In this document: piece after piece, positions 44,488 to 54,023 of the stretch
Layout: each line of letters opens with the position of its first letter
Numbering within the stretch: the first letter of the stretch is position 1
Assembly: GCA_964498075.1 (NCBI GenBank)
Contig: CAZCGA010000002.1
Location: 1-64,000 of the forward strand
Reading direction: 5' to 3'
DNA length: 64,000 nucleotides
Origin: CAZCGA01 sp964498075
GTDB lineage: Bacteria > Desulfobacterota > Binatia > HRBIN30
Notes under the pieces: model-generated
What the model was told of the DNA's origin: nothing
What the model saw: only the letters and a program-made list of their open reading frames with translations
Databases searched by the model: none
Made by a program: the position numbers and the translations under genes

Positions 44488-46005
44488 TCATGCACCCACT
44501 GTGCTCGGTCCGTGGGCCGATCCCGCAAACCCCGAGCGTTCGATGGTGAAGCTATCGGTGTTCAACAGCTCACTGAGTGCCGGCAGCATCCGGCACTCCA
44601 CGCCCGCGCTGGCACAAATGCCGGCCACTTCGCGCGCGGTTGATTCAGAAAGATCCGACAAGCACACGAACACGACCCGCACCCCATTGGCCGACAACGC
44701 CAGCCGCAGCTCGGCGATGCCGCCCAGTACTTTCACGCCGTGGATGGAGGCGCCCCAACGCTCGTGCGACTCGTCGATGAAACCGACCGGCCGGTATGCC
44801 GACATGGGGTCGTCGATCAGCGCGCGGCCGATCTGCTCCCCGCCGCCGCCCGCGCCGACGATCAAGGCCTTGTCGCGTGTTCGCTTCCGGCGTGGGTGCC
44901 AGCGCGTCCACGTGCGCAGCAGATATCGCGTTCCGGACAGCATGAACAGCAGCAGCGCCCAATCGATCACGAACACGGATCGCGGGTGCGACTGAAACCC
45001 GACGAAGTAGGTGATCCCGGCAATCGCGATAGATCCCACGGAGACGGCTTTGAACAGGGCGACCAGGTCCCACCAGCCAAAATACGACGCGATCCCATGG
45101 TAGGCGCCGAAGTACAGCAGCAACGGCGGGCGCAGCAAGGCGATGAGCACCAGCGTCTGCAGCGTGTATTCCGCCGCACTGGGCCACTGGCCTTCGAACC
45201 GGATCAATAGCGCCAGGCAGTACGTGGTCAGGACCAGCACCAGATCGAGGCCCATCAGGGCAATCCGTCGCCGCCGCCGCCACAGGTACTTCGCCTTGAA
45301 GGCGCCGCGGACGGTCGCCCAGACGCCGCGGACGAGCAGCGCCACATCGCTCCAGAAGGTGGCGTTCTGTGCGTACTCGAGATCGCGTTGCAGCTTCGGC
45401 GGCAGGATGTGCTCGATGTAGTAGCGCTCGGTGTCCTGCAGGCCCTCGGGGTAGTCCTCGGTTTCATCGCGCCCTTCGATCTGGCTGGGCCCGACGATCC
45501 CCGGTCGCAGGAGCAGCACGCGCCGCTGCGTTGCGTTGTAGAACTCAACGAAGTGCGGATCCTCGGGACGGGGCCCGATGAGGCTCATCTCTCCGCGCAG
45601 CACGTTGAAGAGCTGTGGCAGCTCGTCCATCTTCGACCAGCGCAGCAGTTTTCCCAGGCGCGTGATGCGTGGATCGCGCTTGACCGTGAGCCGCGACCCC
45701 ATGTGGTAGGCACCTTGGATCATCGTCCGAAACTTGAAGATCTCGAACAGCTTGCCGTTGCGGCCCGCCCGCTTCTGGCGGAAAAACACAGGGCCGGGTG
45801 AGTCCAGCTTGATGGTAATCGCCACCAGGGCGAACACCGGCAACAGGGCGACCACGCCGAGGAGTGCCAGCACGAAGTCGAGACAATGCTTGGCGAGTAT
45901 GCCGACCGGCGATATGGCGCGCGCGCCGTGTCCGCCGCCGCTCGCCACACTCCCGTCCAGAGCGCGACCTGCCGGACCCTCGGCCAGGTCAGCGTCGATT
46001 TGCAT
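44488..46005 (-). CDS. Phosphoglycosyltransferase fused to a C-terminal membrane/Rossmann domain
   Basis: This 505-residue protein starts with a monotopic bacterial sugar transferase (residues 35-235): FFRQKRAGRNGK, FKFRTM, KMDELPQLFNVL with the Asp127-Glu128 catalytic dyad, and SLIGPRPEDPHF. It then has four to five membrane helices (about 250-360) and a Rossmann domain (KALIVGAGGGGEQ at 379-391) like the N-terminal half of CapD/PglF or WbaP. In WbaP the Rossmann/membrane part precedes the transferase; here it follows. It transfers a sugar-1-phosphate to undecaprenyl phosphate to start the repeat unit. ATG 46003-46005 has GGAGG seven bases upstream. Confidence 0.88.
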   Translation of the reverse strand: MQIDADLAEGPAGRALDGSVASGGGHGARAISPVGILAKHCLDFVLALLGVVALLPVFALVAITIKLDSPGPVFFRQKRAGRNGKLFEIFKFRTMIQGAYHMGSRLTVKRDPRITRLGKLLRWSKMDELPQLFNVLRGEMSLIGPRPEDPHFVEFYNATQRRVLLLRPGIVGPSQIEGRDETEDYPEGLQDTERYYIEHILPPKLQRDLEYAQNATFWSDVALLVRGVWATVRGAFKAKYLWRRRRRIALMGLDLVLVLTTYCLALLIRFEGQWPSAAEYTLQTLVLIALLRPPLLLYFGAYHGIASYFGWWDLVALFKAVSVGSIAIAGITYFVGFQSHPRSVFVIDWALLLFMLSGTRYLLRTWTRWHPRRKRTRDKALIVGAGGGGEQIGRALIDDPMSAYRPVGFIDESHERWGASIHGVKVLGGIAELRLALSANGVRVVFVCLSDLSESTAREVAGICASAGVECRMLPALSELLNTDSFTIERSGFAGSAHGPSTVGA

Positions 46006-47188
46006 CGAGGAGCCTCCGTAGTGTGGCGGCAACGTAGTCGACATCGTCATCCGACATGATGGTGAAGAGGGGCAGCGACAGGATGGTCTCCGCCGCTCGC
46101 GACGCGACCGGAAAGTCCTCCGCACGGCAGCCAAACGCATCGCGATAGTAGGAATGCAGGTGCAGAGGGATGAAGTGGACCTGTGTCCCGATGCTCTCGG
46201 CTTTGAGCAGCTCGATGAGCGCGTCGCGGTGGATGCGCAGCTGCTCCGGCCGCAACCGCACGACGTAGAGATGCCACGCGTGCTCGACTTCGGGGCGTGT
46301 CGTGGGCAGCTCCAACTGCGGAACGTCGCGGAGCAGCTGCGTGTACAGGGCCGCAATCTGCTGGCGCCGCCGGTGCAGGGCCGGGAGGCGGCGCAACTGG
46401 ACCAACCCAAGCGCAGCGCCGATATCCGTCATGTTGTACTTGAAGCCCGGGTAGGAGACGTCGTAGCGCCACGACCCTTCGGCGCTGTACCGCCGCCACG
46501 CGTCTTGGCTCATCCCATGCAACCGGCGCATCCGCAGGCGGTCCGCCAGCGCAGCATCCGCCGTCGTCAACATCCCGCCTTCGCCGGTCGTCAGGTTCTT
46601 CGTCGCATAGAAGCTGAACGCCGTGATGTCGCCAATGGTACCGATGCGGCGACCGCGATAACTGGCAGGAATCGCATGGGCGGCGTCCTCAACAACCGTC
46701 AGACGATGGGCGCGTGCGATCTCCAACACCTCGTCCATGGGTGCCGCATGGCCGGCGTAATGTACTGGGACGATCGCGCGGGTGCGGGGCGTGAGCTTGC
46801 GCGCGACATCGCTCGGATCGAGGTTCAAGGTATCCGGCGTGCAGTCGACCAGCACCGGCCGCGCACCCGCATGGACGATGGTTGCTCCGGTGGCGGTAAA
46901 CGTCAGCGTGCTGGTGATGACTTCGTCACCGGGCTGAAGATCGAGCGCGTTCAACGCCAGATGCAAGGCGGCGGTACACGAGCTCACGGCCACAGCGCAA
47001 CTGGCGCCGACCGCTTGCGCAAAGGCCTGCTCGAACTCCTGGGTCTTGGGTCCCACCGTGAGCCAGCCGGACCGCAGTGTGTCGACAACCGCCGCGATCT
47101 CATCTTCGCCAATGTCGGGCCGGTAGAACGGCACCGCCGACACCGCAGGCGGGCTCGTCGATGCTCTCGCTTGTGCATTGCCCTTCAC
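45989..47188 (-). CDS. DegT/DnrJ/EryC1/StrS sugar aminotransferase
   Basis: This 399-residue PLP enzyme aminates a keto-sugar nucleotide. Lys197 in FSFYATKNLTTGEGG is the PLP Schiff-base lysine; VEDAAHAIPA and SSCTAALHLALNAL are standard. The start is a GTG at 47186-47188 with GAGGGGG upstream; no ATG precedes the conserved PFYRPDIGEDEI, and the longer ORF is a shadow of the GT4 upstream. Its stop overlaps the phosphoglycosyltransferase start. It makes the amino group for an amino sugar, possibly with the Gfo/Idh enzyme. Confidence 0.92.
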   Translation of the reverse strand: MKGNAQARASTSPPAVSAVPFYRPDIGEDEIAAVVDTLRSGWLTVGPKTQEFEQAFAQAVGASCAVAVSSCTAALHLALNALDLQPGDEVITSTLTFTATGATIVHAGARPVLVDCTPDTLNLDPSDVARKLTPRTRAIVPVHYAGHAAPMDEVLEIARAHRLTVVEDAAHAIPASYRGRRIGTIGDITAFSFYATKNLTTGEGGMLTTADAALADRLRMRRLHGMSQDAWRRYSAEGSWRYDVSYPGFKYNMTDIGAALGLVQLRRLPALHRRRQQIAALYTQLLRDVPQLELPTTRPEVEHAWHLYVVRLRPEQLRIHRDALIELLKAESIGTQVHFIPLHLHSYYRDAFGCRAEDFPVASRAAETILSLPLFTIMSDDDVDYVAATLRRLLDANRR

Positions 47189-47255
47189 GTGTTCAACCCC
47201 CTCAGGCTTCGTGAACGCACCCACCGGCGGCAATGTGCCATTGCAGATCTCATTC

Positions 47256-48596
47256 TCAGAACCCCGCGGCCGCCAGGCGGTGCACCTCGTCCTCTGACGG
47301 TTGTGTGAGTAGGTTCGCCAAGACGCGCACGTTCTTGCTGTTGTCGAAGTCGCGCAGAATGCGATGCCGGGCGGCTTGCCCGAGCCGCTTGCGGTCTTCA
47401 GGATGGGCAGCCAGGGCAGCGATCGCGTTTGCGAACTGGTCGACACGATTCGGCGGGACCAGATGGCCCGTGACGCCTTCGTCCACCAGTTCCTCGACAC
47501 CCGGGATGTGCGACGCGACCACGGGGAGGCCCGCGGCCATGGCTTCGACGATGACGTTGGCAATGACGTCGCGACGGCCCGACTTGCCAGCCAGCTCACT
47601 GGCGAGCACGAACACATCGGCCTTGCGCAGCATCTCGGCGATCTCGGCGTGGGGGCGCGCCCCGAGCAAGTGCACCCGGCCGCGCAGACCGAGGCGCTCA
47701 ATCTGTCGCTCGAGTTGAGGGCGCTGCCGGCCCTCGCCGACGATCAGGCATTGCAGGCCGACACCGCGTTCGCAGACTTGCCCACACGCATCAATCAGCA
47801 GATGCATGCCCTTGTAGCGCTCGAGTTGCCCGCACGAGCAGACGATCAGGTCGCCTGCCGGCTTGCCGTTGACTGCCGCGGGGGCGAAACGGCTGACGTC
47901 GACGCCGTGGTAGTTCACGATGATCTTGTGATCCGCATCGGCGCCGGCCAGTCGTCGCAGGAAGCTCGCGTTTGTCTGCGCGCAGGTCACCAAAAAACGG
48001 GCGGCCCGCAGCTTGGCCGGCAGCATGCGCGGCACCATGTAGATGTCGTAGGCGTGCGCGCTGATACTGAACGGCAAGCCGGAGATCAGGTGGACGACGT
48101 AGGCGACGGTCGCCGGGTAGCTGGCCCAGTGCACATGCAAGTGGGTGATGCCCTCCGCGCGGAGAAGCTCGGCCAGGTGAACACCAATCGGCACCAGCAG
48201 TAGCGACTTCAGCAGGTACAGCAACGGCTGGCTGTTGATCCAGCCGCGGACGCGGTTGGACAGGGCGACGCGCCGCCCGTCCCCAACGTCGTGTCTGGGC
48301 GCCACCGCTCCGGTGCGCCAGGCACGGAGCACGTCGATGTAGAGGCGGACGTATCCCCGCCAGTCGGAACGCAACCGCCGCCAGTTCGCCCGCAGCACCA
48401 CCGTCGAGAAGAGGCCAGGGAGGTACGTAACTTGACGCACGACGTCGCGGGCTTCCGGTTGCTGCTGGCTCGTCGGCCGGCGCAGCGAGAAGATCTTCGG
48501 GTGCACCCCGTTCCGCTGGAGACCCATGACCTCCCACAGCACAAACGTCTGGTGGAAGACGGGGAAGGCCGGGAACAAGTATGCAAGGTTCGTCAT
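47256..48596 (-). CDS. Glycosyltransferase GT4
   Basis: This 446-residue GT-B enzyme has SISAHAYDIYMVPRML in the acceptor domain, CSCGQLERYKGMHLLI in the donor domain and VIVEAMAAGLPVVASHIPG, with the EX7E region. It is of the WcaL/exopolysaccharide type, larger than the other GT4s here because of an N-terminal extension (about 1-110). ATG 48594-48596 gives MTNLAYLFPAFP, a normal start. It overlaps none of its neighbours and likely adds a sugar to the repeat unit. Confidence 0.9.
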   Translation of the reverse strand: MTNLAYLFPAFPVFHQTFVLWEVMGLQRNGVHPKIFSLRRPTSQQQPEARDVVRQVTYLPGLFSTVVLRANWRRLRSDWRGYVRLYIDVLRAWRTGAVAPRHDVGDGRRVALSNRVRGWINSQPLLYLLKSLLLVPIGVHLAELLRAEGITHLHVHWASYPATVAYVVHLISGLPFSISAHAYDIYMVPRMLPAKLRAARFLVTCAQTNASFLRRLAGADADHKIIVNYHGVDVSRFAPAAVNGKPAGDLIVCSCGQLERYKGMHLLIDACGQVCERGVGLQCLIVGEGRQRPQLERQIERLGLRGRVHLLGARPHAEIAEMLRKADVFVLASELAGKSGRRDVIANVIVEAMAAGLPVVASHIPGVEELVDEGVTGHLVPPNRVDQFANAIAALAAHPEDRKRLGQAARHRILRDFDNSKNVRVLANLLTQPSEDEVHRLAAAGF

Positions 48597-48601
48597 GCTG
48601 C

Positions 48602-49495
48602 CTACAGCCCCCCCTCTTCTGCAAATCGGAGCAGGCCCGCGGCCTTCCTCCAAAAGACCGCCTCAGCGCCGTGGCGTTCTGTCCAGCGCCGAAAGACCAC
48701 TCGTACGCCGGCGTTGCGCAGCAACGCGCGGATCAGCGGGTGAAACACCACCCGCTGACGCAGCGGTCGCGCCTGAAATCCCATACTGAACTTGAACTGA
48801 TCCAACGGGCCCACGGGTTCGAGGGACTCGAGGCCAAAGGTGACCTCGCCGACGCCCCGTTGGACCAGCATCTGTTCGGCGACGCGAAAGATCAGGGCGT
48901 TGTTCGGATACGCGTGCAGCTCGTCACTGCACGATCGTGCGAGCAGGAACTCGACGCCGTCTTCAAACGTAACGGTGACCAGGAAGGCGGCTAACGTCTC
49001 ACCGCACCAAGCCCCCCAGCCTTCCATCCCGGGTGTTGCCGCCGCAGCGTCCCAAAACCGCTCCCATCGGTTCGCCGCGAGCACACCATCCCGTCCCTGG
49101 CGCGCCAGCGTATCGGCGTGTGCCCGCCGGCCGGCAGTGGCAATGACGTCAAACGGCACCGGTGCAACCTCGCAGCGTTTCAACCCTCGCCGCACCTTGC
49201 TCCGCACGTTGGCGCTGAGCGCATCCAGGCCGTACGCGCGGTTGTCACAGACGATTTGATAGCTCAGCTTCCCGCTCCCCTGCAGCGGAGCGGCAAAGCG
49301 CACTCCCAGGCACGGCGGCCGACGCAGGACCGTACGGAGCTCGTCATCTGCCGGGCAGTACGTCCGGTGTGGTGGTGCGCTGAGAAAGAAGAACCGACTG
49401 GCGTCGTACCAGTAGGCCGACTGGGTCGGTACGACCCGGTGACCCAGGGCCCGCAAAAAGGACGCATAGCTTGGGGCATCGACGTGCGCGGTCAT
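48602..49495 (-). CDS. FemAB/GNAT-like N-acyltransferase
   Basis: This 297-residue protein has a divergent GNAT fold of the FemAB/BioF2-like class (LSANVRSKVRRGLKRCEVAPV, then the acyl-binding AAFLVTVTFEDGVEFLLARS, and GLESLEPVGPLDQFKFSMGFQ). Such proteins join amino acids or acyl groups to amino groups and are common in exosortase-type polysaccharide loci. ATG 49493-49495 overlaps the polymerase stop by one base. It probably acylates an amino sugar. Substrate unknown. Confidence 0.75.
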   Translation of the reverse strand: MTAHVDAPSYASFLRALGHRVVPTQSAYWYDASRFFFLSAPPHRTYCPADDELRTVLRRPPCLGVRFAAPLQGSGKLSYQIVCDNRAYGLDALSANVRSKVRRGLKRCEVAPVPFDVIATAGRRAHADTLARQGRDGVLAANRWERFWDAAAATPGMEGWGAWCGETLAAFLVTVTFEDGVEFLLARSCSDELHAYPNNALIFRVAEQMLVQRGVGEVTFGLESLEPVGPLDQFKFSMGFQARPLRQRVVFHPLIRALLRNAGVRVVFRRWTERHGAEAVFWRKAAGLLRFAEEGGL

Positions 49496-50931
49496 CAGTA
49501 GGCCAGTGCCTCTTGTTCCTGGGCTTGCTCAACCAAGCGCCGGATCACGATGCCCAGCCCGACCAACCAGAACAGAATCACCAACTGCCACAGGTCTGCA
49601 AAGATCGAAAAGAAGACCAGCACCAGAAAGCTGGCCTTCAAGCCTTTCACGATCCAGACAAGGTCGGCGAGCGACGAGTCGGGCCGCAAGATATACCGCT
49701 CCGAGAAGCCGAAGTTGCGCCATGTCCGCCACAGCAGCGCGAGAAAGCCCGCCAGGCAGAAGAGACCGCCTTCCACCAAAGCCAGCAGGTACGAGCTGTG
49801 CGGTGCACCGGTCGAACGCGTCGGATCCTTGAGGAAGCGGGCGAGCTCCCAGTTGCCCATACCAATCCCGAAGATCGGGCTCTCCTCGAACATTTCCCAA
49901 GCAACGACCCAGGTGTATTGCCGGCGCTCCAGAGATCCGGAACCCACGCCCGTTTCGCCCGCCTCGGTCAGCGGTAGGTTGGTGATCCGCTCCAGACTCT
50001 TCTCCGGTACCAGCGGCAGAAGCAGGGACACGACGAGGAGGCCTGTGAATGCAAACATGATGAGCCTGCCCGGGTTGAACCCTTCGTCCAAAAGAATCGC
50101 CAAGGCACAGATTCCGAGTCCCAACAGACCGCTCCGCGATGCGGTCATGAACACCGCCAAGGCCAGCACGCCGATCGTGGGGATCACCAGCAGGCTGATG
50201 CCGGGTATGCGCAGCCATTGCATGAAGTAGTACAAGCCCGCGATGGAGAGGATGGCGAACATCGCGAGACGGTTGGGATTGAACGCCGAGGCAATGATGC
50301 CCGCGTGCGTGGTGGCCCGGTAGCCGTACAGGCCGCCGCCGCGTAACACACCCTGGATTCCCGTCAGCGCGCTCACCACCATGAATGCCAGCGCCAAGAC
50401 ATAGATCATGCGTACGTGCTCCGGGGCGCGGATGAAGTTGATGAAGAACAGCACGAACGCGGTCCGATTGATGAAGGTCCGCAGGTTTTCTGCGCCGTGC
50501 TCCTGCAATCCGAGCAGGGCGACCTTGCGGGGGTCCGGGGCGTTGAACTTGCCCGAGAGATAGAACATCACGACGATGAACACCAGCAACTGAAGCTCTC
50601 GGCAGTGGATGAACCACCAGTCTTCCTCCCGGTAGACCTTGTAGGTCAACAAGATCAGGAAGACCCCCCCCAAAGCGTTGTTGATGGTCAGGAAGCCGGA
50701 GCCCTGCAGCGCTTGCGGGTACGTCATCAAGAAGGTCGACAAGAACAAGGCGATACCGTACTCCGGACGCGTGATGATCACCGCCACGAAGAGGATCCCG
50801 AAGATTGGGAGTATCGCCAGCGGACCGGCGACGACGGTTGTCACCGCGACCAATGTCGCCAGGAGCAGCAGGCCGACTGCCGGCATCAATGCGCGGAGCG
50901 GGGATGGCTGCGGGGCGCTGACTGACTGCAT
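49495..50931 (-). CDS. Wzy/O-antigen ligase-type polymerase
   Basis: This 478-residue protein has about 10-12 membrane helices and the Wzy_C/WaaL signature in the large periplasmic loop: ETGVGSGSLERRQYTWVVAW then a PIFGIGMGNWELARF motif near residue 350, followed by HSSYLLALVEGG (His). This is the pattern of O-antigen ligases and polymerases, which join undecaprenyl-PP units. In this context, with Wzx and Wzz, polymerase is the likelier role. ATG 50929-50931 is 18 bases downstream of the tyrosine-kinase-like gene. Confidence 0.85.
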   Translation of the reverse strand: MQSVSAPQPSPLRALMPAVGLLLLATLVAVTTVVAGPLAILPIFGILFVAVIITRPEYGIALFLSTFLMTYPQALQGSGFLTINNALGGVFLILLTYKVYREEDWWFIHCRELQLLVFIVVMFYLSGKFNAPDPRKVALLGLQEHGAENLRTFINRTAFVLFFINFIRAPEHVRMIYVLALAFMVVSALTGIQGVLRGGGLYGYRATTHAGIIASAFNPNRLAMFAILSIAGLYYFMQWLRIPGISLLVIPTIGVLALAVFMTASRSGLLGLGICALAILLDEGFNPGRLIMFAFTGLLVVSLLLPLVPEKSLERITNLPLTEAGETGVGSGSLERRQYTWVVAWEMFEESPIFGIGMGNWELARFLKDPTRSTGAPHSSYLLALVEGGLFCLAGFLALLWRTWRNFGFSERYILRPDSSLADLVWIVKGLKASFLVLVFFSIFADLWQLVILFWLVGLGIVIRRLVEQAQEQEALAY

Positions 50932-50949
50932 GGCTTGGCTCCTGCCTCC

Positions 50950-51675
50950 TTAGAGAATGCTCTCCAGGAACGCGGGGATGTACGACCGTCGCCGATTGAG
51001 GACGACACCGAGAATGCGCGCGCCAATCTTGTCGAGCTGGCGTTTCGCCGCTTCGGCGTCGACGACCGGCGTGCGGTCGGCTTCCACGACGAGGATGACA
51101 CCGTCCACCTTGGTGGCGATGACACTGGTGTCCGCGTAACTGTTGACCGGGGGAGCATCGATCACGATGAAGTCGTACTGAGACCGCAGCCGGGTCAGGA
51201 GGGAATCAAGAATCTCAAAGTCGACCGGGTAGTTCGACGTCGCTCCCGCGGATATGACCGAAAAGCTGAATCCGTCCAATCGGGTTGCCAGCGCTTCGGG
51301 CGCCGCCCGGCCGGCGGCGAAATCGATCAAGCCCGATTCGGTCGTTAGGGGCAGCGCGCTGCTGAACGATGGGCTGCGTAAGTTGGCTTCGACCAGGAGC
51401 ACGCGTGAGTCGCGCTCCTTGGCCAGCGCGGTGGCCAGACCGATGGCAACGGTGGTTGCCCCCTCGCCGTGGCGCGACGCGGCAATCAAGATCGTGTGCA
51501 ACCCCGATGGCACCGCAATCGACACCAGGCTCGCACGGAGCTTGTGATACTCCTCCTGGTTGGCGGTCGCGGTCTCGGTGGGCGGGGTGGTCGCCACCGG
51601 TCGAGCGGCCACCTTGAGCCGAATGCGCTCGCGGTCTTGCTCTGCCTTCTTGAGGGCTTCGTATATCTTGCTCAA
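50950..51675 (-). CDS. CpsD/CapB-like BY-kinase ATPase with degenerate Walker A
   Basis: This 241-residue protein starts with MSKIYEALKKAEQDR, the N-terminus typical of XrtA-associated and CpsD-type tyrosine autokinases. Its Walker A reads SRHGEGATT (about 68-75), so the P-loop lysine is absent; Walker A' reads VLLVEANLR in place of the usual D-x-D-x-R, while Walker B FIVIDAPP is retained. No C-terminal tyrosine cluster is present. It is likely a Wzz-partner regulator that binds weakly or does not hydrolyse ATP. It lies just after the Wzz gene. Similar lysine-less relatives exist in exopolysaccharide loci, so this may be a lineage feature. Confidence 0.82.
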   Translation of the reverse strand: MSKIYEALKKAEQDRERIRLKVAARPVATTPPTETATANQEEYHKLRASLVSIAVPSGLHTILIAASRHGEGATTVAIGLATALAKERDSRVLLVEANLRSPSFSSALPLTTESGLIDFAAGRAAPEALATRLDGFSFSVISAGATSNYPVDFEILDSLLTRLRSQYDFIVIDAPPVNSYADTSVIATKVDGVILVVEADRTPVVDAEAAKRQLDKIGARILGVVLNRRRSYIPAFLESIL

Positions 51676-51695
51676 CGTCGGCCCGTTCGATTGTT

Positions 51696-53267
51696 CTAGG
51701 CCTGCGGGGTTTCGCCGATGGTAGCCAGGAGAGGTAGACCCAAGTGCCGCCCGACATCGTGTTCCGAACGCAACGAGCGGCTCATGTACTCCCGGCCGAA
51801 CGCTCCAGCAATTCCGACGACCAGACCCGCGATGATCGACAGCGCCACCGACACGCGCTGGGTATCCGCACGTGGCAACGGCAGCGCGGGACGCTGCACG
51901 ACATCGACGTTCACCAGTTTTTGTTCATCCATTGCCTGACTGATACGTGCCTCCTGCTCCCGCTTCACGTACAGCTCGTACGTCTCGCGGCGGTTCTTGA
52001 CCTCTAGATCGAGGCGGTCGTACTCAATGCTCTTTTGCTGCACGGTCACCAGTCGTCGATTGGCACGGCTCAACTCCTCGTCGAGCGTCGCCTGGCGCGC
52101 GCGCATCTCCTTGATCGAGCTCTCCAGCTCGAGGAGCGTGCGCAGGCGATCTTCGCGAATCGGATTGGCTCGAAACAGCTGATGGGAGACGATGGTCGGG
52201 CGCTCGCGCACCTCGCTTTCCAGCTGGGACTTGAGATCTTCGATCTCCTCGGCGTTGTCGTGAACGTGGCGGTCCTTTTCGGTGTACTTGCGCAAGAGGG
52301 TGACCCGATCGACCTGACGGTCGACCAGCTGGGTGCTGAGCTGCGTGATCACCGGATTGATCTCGAGGTATTGTGAGCGCTTGATGACTTCCGGCTGCGA
52401 GGCGATCTGATCGCGGACCGCCCGGATGCGCTCCTCGGTTCCGGAGATGCTGGCCGTCACCTCGCGCAAGGCGCTGCTGACCTCACCGGTCATACGCACG
52501 GTGGCTTGAATCTCATCCTTGGGTGATACGATTCCCTCCTTGTCCGCAAACGCGCCGAGCGTATCCTCCGCCTTGTGGAGGCGCAGCTCGAGAGCCCGGC
52601 GTTGTTCGTCGTAGAAGCGCGACAACCCTTTGTTGCCATGCACCGCGGCGTGGTACGCGAGGTATTCATCCACGACCCGGTTGACAATGCGCGTAGCGTG
52701 GGCCGGCTCCGAGGCCTTGTAATCGATCTGGATCACGTTCGAGGCTTTGATGGGAGTGATGCTCAGATTCTGGCCCATCGCCAGGACCTGTTCGCCGAAG
52801 GGGCTGTTCTTCGAAGACTGCGGAGGCCCGCTGCCATCGCCGGAGAAGGCTAATGCGCGCACCACGTGCTCCAATAGATCGCGGCTGCCGATGACCTGGA
52901 CTTCCGAGTTCACCAGCGATTCATTGAGCTGAATCGTTTCCAGCTTGGTGATGTCGGTCGGCTGCAGAGTCGGGTCCGACCGTTGGGTTGAAATCATCAC
53001 CTTGGCGCTGGCGATGTAGGAGGGTTTGCGCAGCAACGTGGTGATCAATCCAGGCAAAGCAACCGCCAAGAACAAGCCCCCGATAAGACGCTTCCGCTTG
53101 AAGATGACGTGGAGAATATCCCGAATCTGCTCGCTGCCGTTCGGCCCCCCCCGGGATCCCCCGTTGTAGCCGCCCGTTCCGCCGCCGTTCCCGTTGCCGC
53201 CGTTGCGGTTGATGTTGCTGTTGCGGCCGGCGTTGGGGCGGTCGTAATGTGTCGGTTCGTGGGCCAT
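51696..53267 (-). CDS. Wzz/polysaccharide co-polymerase (chain-length determinant)
   Basis: This 523-residue protein has an N-terminal low-complexity Asn/Gly-rich cytoplasmic tail (residues 10-45), a first membrane helix near 62-80, a long coiled-coil periplasmic region (about 200-430) and a second helix near 472-492 (VALSIIAGLVVGIAGAFG). This is the PCP architecture that sets polymer length and contacts the autokinase and the outer-membrane export protein. It starts at ATG 53265-53267. The Asn/Gly tail is unusual for the family. It is followed by the CpsD-like gene. Confidence 0.92.
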   Translation of the reverse strand: MAHEPTHYDRPNAGRNSNINRNGGNGNGGGTGGYNGGSRGGPNGSEQIRDILHVIFKRKRLIGGLFLAVALPGLITTLLRKPSYIASAKVMISTQRSDPTLQPTDITKLETIQLNESLVNSEVQVIGSRDLLEHVVRALAFSGDGSGPPQSSKNSPFGEQVLAMGQNLSITPIKASNVIQIDYKASEPAHATRIVNRVVDEYLAYHAAVHGNKGLSRFYDEQRRALELRLHKAEDTLGAFADKEGIVSPKDEIQATVRMTGEVSSALREVTASISGTEERIRAVRDQIASQPEVIKRSQYLEINPVITQLSTQLVDRQVDRVTLLRKYTEKDRHVHDNAEEIEDLKSQLESEVRERPTIVSHQLFRANPIREDRLRTLLELESSIKEMRARQATLDEELSRANRRLVTVQQKSIEYDRLDLEVKNRRETYELYVKREQEARISQAMDEQKLVNVDVVQRPALPLPRADTQRVSVALSIIAGLVVGIAGAFGREYMSRSLRSEHDVGRHLGLPLLATIGETPQA

Positions 53268-53291
53268 GCGGTCGCTTCGGGCACGCGCTCG

Positions 53292-54005
53292 CTAGAATGT
53301 CGTCCCCGCCCCGACACGTGGGGAAATCGGGAGCACCTCACGGATGTACAACCGGACGAACGAATCCACATCACCAATGAAGGTGCGCGGCACGTACAGC
53401 ACATCGCCAGCAGCGAGTCGGGCGCCCTCCGGTGAGCCCTGGGAGAGCGGCTTGGTGAAATCGAGACGGGTCCCCTGATACTCGGTTTGCGCCGGCGAGA
53501 GCCGCAAGACGCTATCGATGCGGGCGGTATCGGTGAAACCGCCGCGATCTATAATGGCCTGGAGCGGACTCATGCCGGGCTGGAACACGACAAAACCGGG
53601 AATCCGAACTTCCCCGCCGACGTAGACCTTCTGTTCAGCCAACTGCGCCACTATGACCGAGATTTCCGGGTCGCGTAGACGATCGCTGCTGCGTTCCTTG
53701 ATGACCTTTTCCAGCTCCGTCGCCGTCAGCCCGGCGGCCCGGACCTCGCCCGCAAGTTGCAGCGTGAGGATGCCATCCGGTCGGATGGGAACCTTGACGT
53801 CAAGCTCTGGATGATAGAGAAACTTGACGCGCAACAGATCGCCGGGCTGCAATCGATATCCACCGGGTTCACCGACTGCAATCGGCTCACGAGGGGCGTC
53901 CAACGGCGGTAGAGGGACCAGCTTCGTCGTGTGATGGGCACAAGCCGCACACGCGGTTACGAGCACAAGCCACCCCAAGGGAAACTGATTCGCAACGTAC
54001 CGCAT
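53292..54005 (-). CDS. Wza-type polysaccharide export lipoprotein
   Basis: This 237-residue protein has a signal peptide ending in a lipobox (LVTAC, Cys19), then the Poly_export domain (YRLQPGDLLRVKFLYHPELD at about 50-69, GEVRAAGLTATELEKVI) and a SLBB-like repeat (QKVYVGGEVRIPGFVVFQ). Length is shorter than E. coli Wza, as in other compact export proteins. It forms the outer-membrane or periplasmic exit. ATG at 54003-54005, 18 bases after the GT4 stop; the ribosome site is weak. It is followed by Wzz. Confidence 0.9.
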   Translation of the reverse strand: MRYVANQFPLGWLVLVTACAACAHHTTKLVPLPPLDAPREPIAVGEPGGYRLQPGDLLRVKFLYHPELDVKVPIRPDGILTLQLAGEVRAAGLTATELEKVIKERSSDRLRDPEISVIVAQLAEQKVYVGGEVRIPGFVVFQPGMSPLQAIIDRGGFTDTARIDSVLRLSPAQTEYQGTRLDFTKPLSQGSPEGARLAAGDVLYVPRTFIGDVDSFVRLYIREVLPISPRVGAGTTF

Positions 54006-54023
54006 AGTTCTTGCTAAGCCACC

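Noticed and set aside
46006..46410. N-terminal extension of the phosphoglycosyltransferase frame
   Set aside because: It lies within the aminotransferase gene and is Ser/Arg/Cys-rich; a strong GGAGG precedes the internal ATG at 46005.
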